Of a stretch of DNA of 46,327 nucleotides, positions 10,749 to 18,727 are shown in pieces. How positions within the stretch are numbered: the stretch's first letter is position 1; every line of letters starts with the position of its first letter. The position numbers and the translations under genes were made by a program. The stretch is from Chitinophagaceae bacterium (GTDB lineage: Bacteria; Bacteroidota; Bacteroidia; Chitinophagales; Chitinophagaceae): NCBI GenBank assembly GCA_009693715.1, contig SHWT01000004.1, forward strand, positions 1 to 46,327, given 5' to 3'. The notes beneath the pieces were generated by a model. It was not told the origin of the DNA. It saw only the letters and a program-made list of their open reading frames with translations, and searched no databases.

Positions 10749-11915
10749 ATGAATCGAAAATTACGCATGGGCATGGTCGGAGGCGGAAAAGACGCTTTTA
10801 TTGGTGCAATTCACCGATTGGCTGCCAATATGGATGGCTTAATTGAAGTTAGTTGTGGTGCCTTAAGCATTAATCCTGAAATAGCTGTTGCTTCCGGGGA
10901 GGCATTATTTTTACCAAAGGAACGAACTTACTTGACTTATGATGAAATGATCAAAAAGGAAGCAAGTCTGCCTGCGAATGAGCGTATCGATTTTGTAACG
11001 ATTGTAACACCCAACTTTGCGCACTTTGCACCTGCGATGATGGCCTTAGAATATGGCTTTCATGTGGTGATTGAAAAACCAATTACCTTTTCATTAGATG
11101 AAGCAAAGCAATTAAAACAAAAATTAGACGAAACCGGCTTAACCCTTTGCTTAACCCATACCTATTCAGGATACCCAATGGTCAAGCAAGCAAAGGCAAT
11201 GGTAAAGGATGGTAAGTTTGGAAAAATTAGAAAAATATGGGTAGAGTACCCACAAGGTTGGTTAAGTAGATTATCAGAGCGTGAAGGAAATGCCCAAGCA
11301 GCTTGGAGAACCGATCCAAAAAAATCAGGTAAAAGTTCTGTAATGGGTGATATTGGCACGCATGCTGCACACTTAGCTGAATATATTACTGGTGCAAAAA
11401 TTACGGATGTATGTGCTGAATTAAATACCATGGTGGAAGGACGATTGTTAGATGATGACGGCGCCGTGATGTTGAAATTTGACAATGGTGCTAAAGGCGT
11501 TTTAATGGCATCACAGGTAGCAGCGGGTGAAGAAAATGCTTTAAAAATAAGAGTGTATGGCGAAAATGGTGGTATCGAATGGGCGCAACATGAACCCAAT
11601 ACTTTATTGGTAAAATGGTATGATCAACCCACCCAAATTTTAAGGGCTGGCGGAAATTATGGCGCACATTTATCTCCTACTGCAATTCATAATTGTCGCA
11701 CCCCAGGCGGACATCCAGAAGGATACCTGGAGGCATTTGCAAATATTTATAGAAACTTTGCATTAACCATTGGATGTATAATCGATGGCACCACACCTAC
11801 CGCTGAAATGCTTGATTTTCCTGGCATTGAAGATGGATTAAGGGGTATGGCGTTTATTGATAATGTGGTTGCGTCATCACAATCGGATGTGAAATGGACC
11901 CCATATGTTATTTAA
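10749..11915 (+). CDS. Gfo/Idh/MocA family oxidoreductase, apparently cytoplasmic
   Basis: LRMGMVGGGKDAFIGAIHR N-terminal Rossmann; HVVIEKPITFSLDEAKQLK; no export signal. Confidence 0.9.
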   Translation: MNRKLRMGMVGGGKDAFIGAIHRLAANMDGLIEVSCGALSINPEIAVASGEALFLPKERTYLTYDEMIKKEASLPANERIDFVTIVTPNFAHFAPAMMALEYGFHVVIEKPITFSLDEAKQLKQKLDETGLTLCLTHTYSGYPMVKQAKAMVKDGKFGKIRKIWVEYPQGWLSRLSEREGNAQAAWRTDPKKSGKSSVMGDIGTHAAHLAEYITGAKITDVCAELNTMVEGRLLDDDGAVMLKFDNGAKGVLMASQVAAGEENALKIRVYGENGGIEWAQHEPNTLLVKWYDQPTQILRAGGNYGAHLSPTAIHNCRTPGGHPEGYLEAFANIYRNFALTIGCIIDGTTPTAEMLDFPGIEDGLRGMAFIDNVVASSQSDVKWTPYVI

Positions 11916-11974
11916 AAATAAAGTTGCGAATCACGACTTATGAAACAAATTGTATGACCACTTAAATAAATAGT

Positions 11975-13027
11975 ATGACCACAATAAAAGGACCTGGAAT
12001 TTTTTTAGCACAGTTTATGGGCGATGTTGCACCATTCAATTCTTTGGAAAGTATTTGCAAATGGGCAGCTTCCTTAGGATTTAAAGGCGTTCAAATTCCT
12101 AGTTGGGATGCCAGATGTATTGATTTAAAAAAAGCTGCTGAAAGCAAAACTTATGCAGATGAAATAAAAGGTATCGTTGCAAGTGCTGGCATGGAAATCA
12201 CGGAGCTGTCTACCCATTTACAAGGACAATTAGTAGCAGTACATCCCGCCTATGATGCACAATTTGATGGATTTGCACCCAAGGAAGTGCATGGCAATTC
12301 AAAAGCAAGAACGGAATGGGCTGTACAACAATTAAAATATGCTGCGAAGGCTTCCCAAAATTTAGGCTTAAATGCACACGCAACATTTAGTGGTGCCTTA
12401 TTATGGCATACGGTGTATCCTTGGCCGCAACGTCCAGCAGGATTAATAGAAACTGGATTTACTGAATTAGCAAAAAGATGGTTACCCATATTAAATGAGT
12501 TTGATCAAGTAGGTGTAGATGTTTGTTATGAAATACACCCTGGCGAGGATTTGCATGATGGTGTCACTTATGAAATGTTTTTAGCTAAGGTCAACCAACA
12601 TCCACGTGCCTGCTTATTATATGATCCATCACATTTTGTTTTACAATGCATGGACTACTTAGGATACATTGATGCATTTCATGAGCGCATAAAAATGTTC
12701 CATGTAAAAGATGCTGAATTTAATCCAACAGCCAAACAAGGGGTATATGGTGGTTATCAAAATTGGATTGACCGTGCAGGCAGGTTTAGGTCATTGGGCG
12801 ATGGGCAAGTTGATTTTAAAAATATTTTCAGCAAACTTGCCGCTTATGATTTCAAGGGTTGGGCCGTGATGGAATGGGAATGTGCCATTAAGCATCCGGA
12901 AGTGGGGGCAGCAGAAGGTGCCGTATTCATTAAAAACAATATTATTCAAGTAACAGAAAAAGCTTTTGATGATTTTGCAAATACAGGATCAGATGAAGCA
13001 TTTAATAAGAAAATTTTAGGTATTTAA
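11975..13027 (+). CDS. Sugar phosphate isomerase/epimerase family TIM barrel, apparently cytoplasmic
   Basis: GFKGVQIPSWDARCIDL, DVCYEIHPGEDLHDG, LLYDPSHFVLQ, FHVKDAEF, GDGQVDFKNIF, GWAVMEWECA. Confidence 0.9.
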   Translation: MTTIKGPGIFLAQFMGDVAPFNSLESICKWAASLGFKGVQIPSWDARCIDLKKAAESKTYADEIKGIVASAGMEITELSTHLQGQLVAVHPAYDAQFDGFAPKEVHGNSKARTEWAVQQLKYAAKASQNLGLNAHATFSGALLWHTVYPWPQRPAGLIETGFTELAKRWLPILNEFDQVGVDVCYEIHPGEDLHDGVTYEMFLAKVNQHPRACLLYDPSHFVLQCMDYLGYIDAFHERIKMFHVKDAEFNPTAKQGVYGGYQNWIDRAGRFRSLGDGQVDFKNIFSKLAAYDFKGWAVMEWECAIKHPEVGAAEGAVFIKNNIIQVTEKAFDDFANTGSDEAFNKKILGI

Positions 13028-13060
13028 TTAAATCAATTAATCATTAAATAGAAAAAGAGT

Positions 13061-13468
13061 ATGAAAAAGGTATTAGGAATTATGTCAGCAGTAGTAGTAT
13101 TAACTGCTTGTGGTGGTGGAGAAAAAAAAGAAGGAACAATGGATGCAACAGCAACCACTGAAGCAAAAGCAGTAGTAGCAGCGCCAAAACCATTGTCTGA
13201 AAATCCTGATTATCAAAAAGGTTTGACACTTATTGCGGGTAGTGACTGTTTGACTTGTCATAAAACAAGTGAAAAACTAATTGGACCTGCGTATAAAGAT
13301 GTGGCGGCAAAATATGAAGCAACAGAAAGCAATATTAAAATGTTGGCAGGGAAAGTAATCAGTGGCGGTAGTGGCGTTTGGGGTGCAATACCAATGACAC
13401 CGCACCCACAAGTGAAAGAGGAAGATGCGATAGCCATGGTAAAATATATTATGTTGTTGAAAAAGTAA
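13061..13468 (+). CDS. Class I cytochrome c lipoprotein, single haem
   Basis: Lipobox VVVLTACGGG; DCLTCHK haem-binding CxxCH; IPMTPHPQV candidate Met ligand. Confidence 0.88.
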   Translation: MKKVLGIMSAVVVLTACGGGEKKEGTMDATATTEAKAVVAAPKPLSENPDYQKGLTLIAGSDCLTCHKTSEKLIGPAYKDVAAKYEATESNIKMLAGKVISGGSGVWGAIPMTPHPQVKEEDAIAMVKYIMLLKK

Positions 13469-13498
13469 TTAATTAGTAATCCAATTAAAAATAAAAAA

Positions 13499-14188
13499 AT
13501 GAAATTTAAATCAATTGTACTTTCCTCATTGGTGTTATTTATTTGTATTCAAACAATGGCACAAAAAAAGAAGTGGGCTAATTTATTCGATGGAAAAACA
13601 ACCAAAGGATGGCACACTTATGGCGAAGCTACTGCAGGCCAAGCTTGGAAGGTTGAAGATGGTGTACTTTTTTTGGATGCAACATCAAAAGAAGGTCGCG
13701 GTGATATTGCTACAGATGAAAGTTTTGATGATTTTCATTTAAGATTAGAATGGAAAATTTCAAAAAACGGAAACAGTGGAATTATCTTTTTTGCACAGGA
13801 TGATAAAGCAAAATATAAAAACCTTTGGTATACCGGACCTGAAATGCAAGTGTTAGATAACGAAGGCCATAGCGATGGTAAAATAGTAAAACACAGAGCT
13901 GGAAACTTGTATGATTTAATCGCAGGACCAGATGATGCAGTAAAACCTGTTGGCGAATGGAATAAAGCGGAAATCATTGTTCAAAAAGGAACCTTGGTTT
14001 TAAAATTAAATGGCGTGACAACAGCAACGACCACTATCGGTGACGACAGCTGGAAAGAATTAATTAAAAATAGTAAGTTTTCAAAAAAGGAATCTCCTGA
14101 TTTTGGAAAAGTATTTAGTGGACATATTGCCTTACAAGATCATGGCAATAATGTGTACTACAGAAATATTCAAATCAAAAGACTTTAA
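13499..14188 (+). CDS. DUF1080 (3-keto-disaccharide hydrolase family) secreted protein
   Basis: Signal peptide; WANLFDGKTTKGWHTYG, FHLRLEWKISKNGNSGIIFFAQD, GHIALQDHGNNVYYRNIQIKRL. Confidence 0.92.
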   Translation: MKFKSIVLSSLVLFICIQTMAQKKKWANLFDGKTTKGWHTYGEATAGQAWKVEDGVLFLDATSKEGRGDIATDESFDDFHLRLEWKISKNGNSGIIFFAQDDKAKYKNLWYTGPEMQVLDNEGHSDGKIVKHRAGNLYDLIAGPDDAVKPVGEWNKAEIIVQKGTLVLKLNGVTTATTTIGDDSWKELIKNSKFSKKESPDFGKVFSGHIALQDHGNNVYYRNIQIKRL

Positions 14189-14196
14189 TCATTTTT

Positions 14197-14637
14197 GTGA
14201 GTAACATCCATGAATCATTTATGCGTCAGGCCCTCTCGCAAGCGCAGAGGGCCTTTGACGAAGATGAAGTGCCCGTTGGTGCAGTCATTGTCATGAATGG
14301 GCAAGTGATTGCAAAAGGATATAATCAGGTGCAGTTATTAAAAGATGTCACCGCACATGCTGAAATTTTAGCCATCAGTAGTGCTTGTGAAAATTTACAA
14401 TCCAAATATTTACCAGAGGCCACCTTATATGTAACCCTGGAGCCCTGCCTCATGTGTGCAGGCGCTTTATATTGGAATAAGATTGGCCATATTGTTTTTG
14501 GGGCCTACGATGAAAAAAATAGTTACCGCCGTGTAACTGAAAAAAATCCATTCCACCCTTCCACGACTATTGTGGGGGGGATTTTACAAGAAGATTGCGC
14601 CGCACTCATGCAGGCATTTTTTAAAGCAAAGAGATAA
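14197..14637 (+). CDS. tadA: Nucleoside / tRNA-adenosine deaminase
   Basis: GTG start; VPVGAVIV, HAEI, PCLMCAGALYW zinc-binding deaminase motifs. Confidence 0.87.
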   Translation: MSNIHESFMRQALSQAQRAFDEDEVPVGAVIVMNGQVIAKGYNQVQLLKDVTAHAEILAISSACENLQSKYLPEATLYVTLEPCLMCAGALYWNKIGHIVFGAYDEKNSYRRVTEKNPFHPSTTIVGGILQEDCAALMQAFFKAKR

Positions 14638-14650
14638 TTTTATTAATTTC

Positions 14651-14720
14651 GTTTGTAAAAATTAGCAAACACTAGGCCTCCACAGCAAGAACTGAAGTCG
14701 GCTACCTAGTGCTAATTTTA
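14651..14720. other. Candidate structured RNA/DNA element (bulged stem with 28-nt loop)
   Basis: AAAATTAGC[AAAC]ACTAGG (14658-14676) pairs with CCTAGTGCTAATTTT (14705-14719); an alternative stem GTTTG (14651-14655)/CAAAC (14666-14670) is also possible. Confidence 0.45.
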
Positions 14721-14792
14721 TCTCCATTTCATAACTAACTTACTATTTAAGAAAAAATGCCCTGCGTTCGCTTAAATCAGTGGAAAGCGGTG

Positions 14793-14800
14793 TAATTTTG
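14793..14800 (+). promoter_or_regulatory. Candidate Bacteroidetes -7 box for the SOD gene
   Basis: TAATTTTG matches TAnnTTTG, 32 nt upstream of the SOD ATG; -33 box not clear. Confidence 0.4.
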
Positions 14801-14832
14801 TCCCTCATTCAAGAAACAATAAAATAAAAAAT

Positions 14833-15438
14833 ATGTCATTTACTTTACCAGCGTTACCCTACGCACACGAAGCCTTAGAGCCACATTTTGATACTTTGAC
14901 CATGCAAATTCATCATGGCAAACACCATCAAGCTTATGTAGACAATTTAAACAAAGCAGTGGCTGGAACACCTAATGAAGGGAAAACTTTGGAAGAATTA
15001 GTAGCAGTAGCTGGAACTATTAGCCCAGCAGTTCGTAACAATGGTGGTGGACATTGGAACCACAGTTTCTTTTGGGCTAGCTTAGCACCCAATGCTGGTG
15101 GAACGCCAACAGGTGCTTTGGGTGATGCAATCACTGCTGCTTTTGGAAGCTTTGATGCATTCAAAGAAAAATTTGCTGCTGCAGGTATAACGCGTTTTGG
15201 AAGTGGTTGGGCTTGGTTAATCGTAAAGGACGGAAAATTAGAAGTTAGCTCAACTCCCAATCAAGACAATCCTTTAATGGATGTGGCTGATGTAAAAGGA
15301 GCGCCATTATTAGGCGCAGATGTTTGGGAGCATGCTTACTACTTAAAATATCAAAATAGAAGAGCGGATTATTTAGCTGCTTTTTGGAATGTAGTCAATT
15401 GGTCAGTGGTTGCTGATCGTTTTGCTGCTGCGAAATAA
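14833..15438 (+). CDS. Superoxide dismutase (Fe/Mn family)
   Basis: [59 protein letters not shown]. Confidence 0.96.
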   Translation: MSFTLPALPYAHEALEPHFDTLTMQIHHGKHHQAYVDNLNKAVAGTPNEGKTLEELVAVAGTISPAVRNNGGGHWNHSFFWASLAPNAGGTPTGALGDAITAAFGSFDAFKEKFAAAGITRFGSGWAWLIVKDGKLEVSSTPNQDNPLMDVADVKGAPLLGADVWEHAYYLKYQNRRADYLAAFWNVVNWSVVADRFAAAK

Positions 15439-15470
15439 AATTGAAATCAAGTGGTGAATCCACTTATTTT

Positions 15471-15503
15471 AAAATCCCGAAGTGACTCACTTCGGGATTT
15501 TTT
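15471..15503 (+). terminator. Rho-independent terminator after the SOD gene
   Basis: aaatcccgaagtga-ctcacttcgggattttttt: strong stem plus T run. Confidence 0.85.
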
Positions 15504-15556
15504 ATACGCCAATGATTGATTCCTATTTTATTGTGCAGTAAATACGAAAAATATAA

Positions 15557-15820
15557 TTACGGAACAGGGTCATAGCCATGACCACCACCAGGCCTGCACT
15601 TACTGAGTCGCTTCAAGCCTAAAAAAATTCCTTTGATAGGCCCATACTTTTCAATCGCGGCTGCGGTGTATTGAGAACAAGTGGGCGTGAACCTGCACTT
15701 GCTGCCACCCAAATAAGGGGACAATACTAATTGGTAAAATCGAATGCACATTATAAATGGGAAGGCGCTTACCTTTTTTATCACCCCCATGAAATCATCG
15801 CCAGGGTAACGCTTATTCAT
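15557..15820 (-). CDS. yidD: Membrane protein insertion efficiency factor YidD
   Basis: FYQLVLSPYLGGSKCRFTPTCSQYTAAAIEKYGPIKGIFLGLKRLSKCRPGGGHGYDPVP; overlaps rnpA stop by ATGA. Confidence 0.94.
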   Translation of the reverse strand: MNKRYPGDDFMGVIKKVSAFPFIMCIRFYQLVLSPYLGGSKCRFTPTCSQYTAAAIEKYGPIKGIFLGLKRLSKCRPGGGHGYDPVP

Positions 15821-16245
15821 ACAACATTTGATTTTAACTTATCGGCAAGTTTTTGCAATAACAATTTCATCGTCGTTTGTATTTGCTGCTGCGATTGCAC
15901 ATTTACATCCACATATAAAAAAAATAAATTGAGGCGCGTATTTGTTAAACTTATCGCACTCATAAAATCTGGTTTTTCTAAACGATACCCTTCGCGTAAT
16001 AATCTTTTTACCCTATTGCGTTGTACCGCTTTTCTAAAATGTCGACTGGGTGCACCCACCCCTGCTTGCAATAGCCCAGTAGGAAAAATTCCTGCTTCGG
16101 CATTTTCAATGTTGTAAATTAATCGAATAGGATGCATCGTTATAGCTTTGCCATTCGAAAACAAAAATTGCGTTTGCTTTCGACTTTTGAGCTTATCCTT
16201 TTTCTGGTATGTAAATTTTTTTGACAACAGTTTAAATATAGGCAT
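15817..16245 (-). CDS. rnpA: Ribonuclease P protein component
   Basis: Position after rpmH; FTYQKKDKLKSRKQTQFLFSNGKAITMHPIRLIY and RNRVKRLLREGYR signature. Confidence 0.9.
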   Translation of the reverse strand: MPIFKLLSKKFTYQKKDKLKSRKQTQFLFSNGKAITMHPIRLIYNIENAEAGIFPTGLLQAGVGAPSRHFRKAVQRNRVKRLLREGYRLEKPDFMSAISLTNTRLNLFFLYVDVNVQSQQQIQTTMKLLLQKLADKLKSNVV

Positions 16246-16249
16246 TAAA

Positions 16250-16280
16250 AAAGTCCTTCCCGAATTTCGGGAAAGACTTT
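16250..16280 (-). terminator. Intrinsic-terminator-like hairpin between rpmH and rnpA
   Basis: Minus strand AAAGTCTTTCCCGAA-A-TTCGGGAAGGACTTTTTTAATG: 15-bp stem (one wobble) plus T run ending at the rnpA start. Confidence 0.7.
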
Positions 16281-16321
16281 AAAATTATTGAATTTCGAGT
16301 GAAGGAAGTCCTAAAGAGGAT

Positions 16322-16477
16322 TTATTTCAATCCTTTTTCACTTGATACTGTAAGTTTTTTGCGTCCTTTCTTTCGGCGGCTTGCTAATACTTTACGACCA
16401 TTAGCTGTTTCCATACGTTGACGGAATCCGTGAACAGATTTACGACGACGTTTATGGGGTTGGAATGTACGTTTCAT
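16322..16477 (-). CDS. rpmH: 50S ribosomal protein L34
   Basis: Manual minus-strand translation (51 aa, below ORF-track cutoff): [51 protein letters not shown]. Confidence 0.97.
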   Translation of the reverse strand: MKRTFQPHKRRRKSVHGFRQRMETANGRKVLASRRKKGRKKLTVSSEKGLK

Positions 16478-16597
16478 AGTATTTCTTAAATTTTTTTCTT
16501 TTCTGTACTTTAATTTTCGTTTTAGTCCTGTTCCTATTAGCAGTCACCATACCACTATCTGTGAAAGGACGGCAAAAATAGGGTATTTTTTTATTTT

Positions 16598-17422
16598 TTA
16601 AGCTAAATCTGTATGTTTTGCTGCAATTTTTTCTCCAAAAAAAGTGCTGGCCTGCAATTCAAAGGCTTGTGGGTTGTCGGTAGTGTAAAAGCTAAGTTGT
16701 CCGGATTGGCTACATTTTTGGGCTAAATCAGGATGGCTTTCAAGGTATTTAGCAAGGCTTTTAGCCACAATAGCGCCCTGGCTTACAATGTTCACCCCCT
16801 TAGGCATATAAGCCCTTATTTTGTCCGCTAATAAGGGATAATGGGTACATGCTAATAAAAGGGTATCAATATGGGCAGATTGAGAAAAAAGTTGATCCAG
16901 GTAGGATTTAACAAAATAGTCTGCACCTGGTTGATCCTGTTCTCCGTTTTCAATCAAGGGTACCCATAAAGGACAGGCCTGTTGAAAAACTTTAAGGTCA
17001 GGGAAAAATTTAGCCAATTCAATAGGATAACTGTCACTTTGTATAGTGCCCAATGTTCCTAAAATACCCACTTGCTGTGTGGTTGAAAAATTACCTAAAA
17101 TTTCAGTGGTGGGTCTGATCACACCCAACACCCTTTTACCAGGGGCAATATTTGGTAAATCTTTTTGTTGAATGGTACGAAGTGCTTTTGCCGATGCCGT
17201 ATTGCAAGCCAAAATAACCAATGAGCACCCTTGGTCAAAAAACCAATTCACTGCTTCTAGGGTATATTGATAAACTGTATCGTAAGAGCGAGGGCCATAA
17301 GGTGCGCGCGCATTATCGCCTAAATAGATATAATCATACTGAGGTAAAGTATGTTTGAGCTCCTTTAAAATAGTGAGCCCCCCATAACCACTATCAAAAA
17401 CACCAATTGGCGCAGTAGACAT
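16598..17422 (-). CDS. murI: Glutamate racemase
   Basis: PIGVFDSGYGGLTILKEL, YLGDNARAPYG, LVILACNTASA, LLLACTHYPLL. Confidence 0.96.
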   Translation of the reverse strand: MSTAPIGVFDSGYGGLTILKELKHTLPQYDYIYLGDNARAPYGPRSYDTVYQYTLEAVNWFFDQGCSLVILACNTASAKALRTIQQKDLPNIAPGKRVLGVIRPTTEILGNFSTTQQVGILGTLGTIQSDSYPIELAKFFPDLKVFQQACPLWVPLIENGEQDQPGADYFVKSYLDQLFSQSAHIDTLLLACTHYPLLADKIRAYMPKGVNIVSQGAIVAKSLAKYLESHPDLAQKCSQSGQLSFYTTDNPQAFELQASTFFGEKIAAKHTDLA

Positions 17423-17447
17423 ATATTTATTTTATTGCGTAAAACTA

Positions 17448-17477
17448 AAGAACCTCGTTGTAAACAACGAGGTTCTT
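17448..17477 (-). terminator. Hairpin terminator downstream of ompH (17498)
   Basis: AAGAACCTCGTTG-TAAA-CAACGAGGTTCTT, 13-bp perfect stem; T-rich on the minus-strand 3' side. Confidence 0.6.
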
Positions 17478-17497
17478 AGTAAAATATATTTAAAATA

Positions 17498-18109
17498 TTA
17501 TCCTTTTTTAGCTGCCGCTGCTGGCTTTGCTGCTGGTGCACCACCTGTAGCTGCTTTAAATGCATCTTCAATTTCCTTTGGTAAAGGCAATTTTAACTTC
17601 ATTGCAACACGAATTGTTAAGTTGTCAGCGATGGATGGTGTCATATATGGAGATAAAGCTTCTGCTTTTAATACTAGCGTGTATTTTTGTTCAGCAACTA
17701 CTTCACCTACTGCTGCAAAAATTTTTTGTCTGTAAGGCGATAACAATGATTCTTGCTTTTGCTCCATAGATTGTTGTTGGTATTGTTGCCAGTTGATCAA
17801 CTTGTATTTTAAACGATTTAAATCGTCAGTTGCCATTTGTAAAGCTTTTGGACGCTTAGACAAATCAACAGAATCTCTTTTGTAGATGCTATCTTTCACT
17901 TGATAATCCTTTAAAGTATAATTATACTCATCTTGTAAAGAATCTTGTGCATAAGATTTAAGAACTGTATCTAATTTTTCTTGGATACCTGGGAATAAAG
18001 CAATGACGCTTTGATCATCAAAATAACCAATTTTAACCTGCGCTGATGCAGTGTTGTTAAATGAGGCTGCAACTAATAAAATGGCTGCAAATAAAAAACC
18101 TTTTTTCAT
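17498..18109 (-). CDS. OmpH/Skp family periplasmic chaperone-like protein
   Basis: Signal peptide, AQVKIGYFDDQSVIALFPGIQEKLD, coiled-coil region; Ala/Pro/Lys-rich tail. Confidence 0.8.
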   Translation of the reverse strand: MKKGFLFAAILLVAASFNNTASAQVKIGYFDDQSVIALFPGIQEKLDTVLKSYAQDSLQDEYNYTLKDYQVKDSIYKRDSVDLSKRPKALQMATDDLNRLKYKLINWQQYQQQSMEQKQESLLSPYRQKIFAAVGEVVAEQKYTLVLKAEALSPYMTPSIADNLTIRVAMKLKLPLPKEIEDAFKAATGGAPAAKPAAAAKKG

Positions 18110-18148
18110 ATCTATTTGTTTTTTTAAAAAATCTATTTGTGTATTATT

Positions 18149-18673
18149 CTAAATATTGATACCCAATTCCTTCAAAACATCGTCACTTTTGTCCAGTTTC
18201 GGGTCTGCAAATATAATGGTAATTCCTTCACTTTTATCTAAAATGAAGTCATATCCCCTAGCAGTTGCTAGTTTTTGGACTGCATTATACACTTTATCTT
18301 GAATGGGTTTAACCATTTTTTGGCGTTCCTTAAACAAATCCCCCTCATATCCAAAGCGTTTCTTTTGAAGGTCCCTAAGCTCCTTTTCCTTCACAAAAAG
18401 CTCATCTTCTCTTTTTTTCTTAAGGTCATCTGAAAGCATAAACTGCTCAGCCTCGTAGTTTTTATACATTTTATCAAGGGTCATTTGCTTTTGGTCAATT
18501 TCTTGTTGCCATTGATCGCCCAATGTCTTTAATTTTTTATCCGCTTCCTTGTATTCTGGAATTTTATCCAAAATATACTTTGTATTGATAACCGCGTATT
18601 TTGTTTGTGCATTTGATGAAAATGCCGTCAAAATGGAGATGGCTAAAACTAAAAAAACTTTATTGAATTGCAT
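18149..18673 (-). CDS. OmpH/Skp family outer membrane chaperone
   Basis: Signal peptide, TKYAVINTKYILDKIPEYKEADKKLK, coiled-coil, YDFILDKSEGITIIFADPKLDKSDDVLKELGI. Confidence 0.9.
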   Translation of the reverse strand: MQFNKVFLVLAISILTAFSSNAQTKYAVINTKYILDKIPEYKEADKKLKTLGDQWQQEIDQKQMTLDKMYKNYEAEQFMLSDDLKKKREDELFVKEKELRDLQKKRFGYEGDLFKERQKMVKPIQDKVYNAVQKLATARGYDFILDKSEGITIIFADPKLDKSDDVLKELGINI

Positions 18674-18727
18674 AAGCTATAATTTAAATAACAAAATTAA
18701 AAATTATTTGACTATTTTTTTGCGTTA

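Noticed and set aside
10661-10846. 61-aa plus-strand ORF
   Set aside because: Overlaps the start of the clear Gfo/Idh/MocA gene in another frame; its C-terminus is a frame-shifted reading of that gene.
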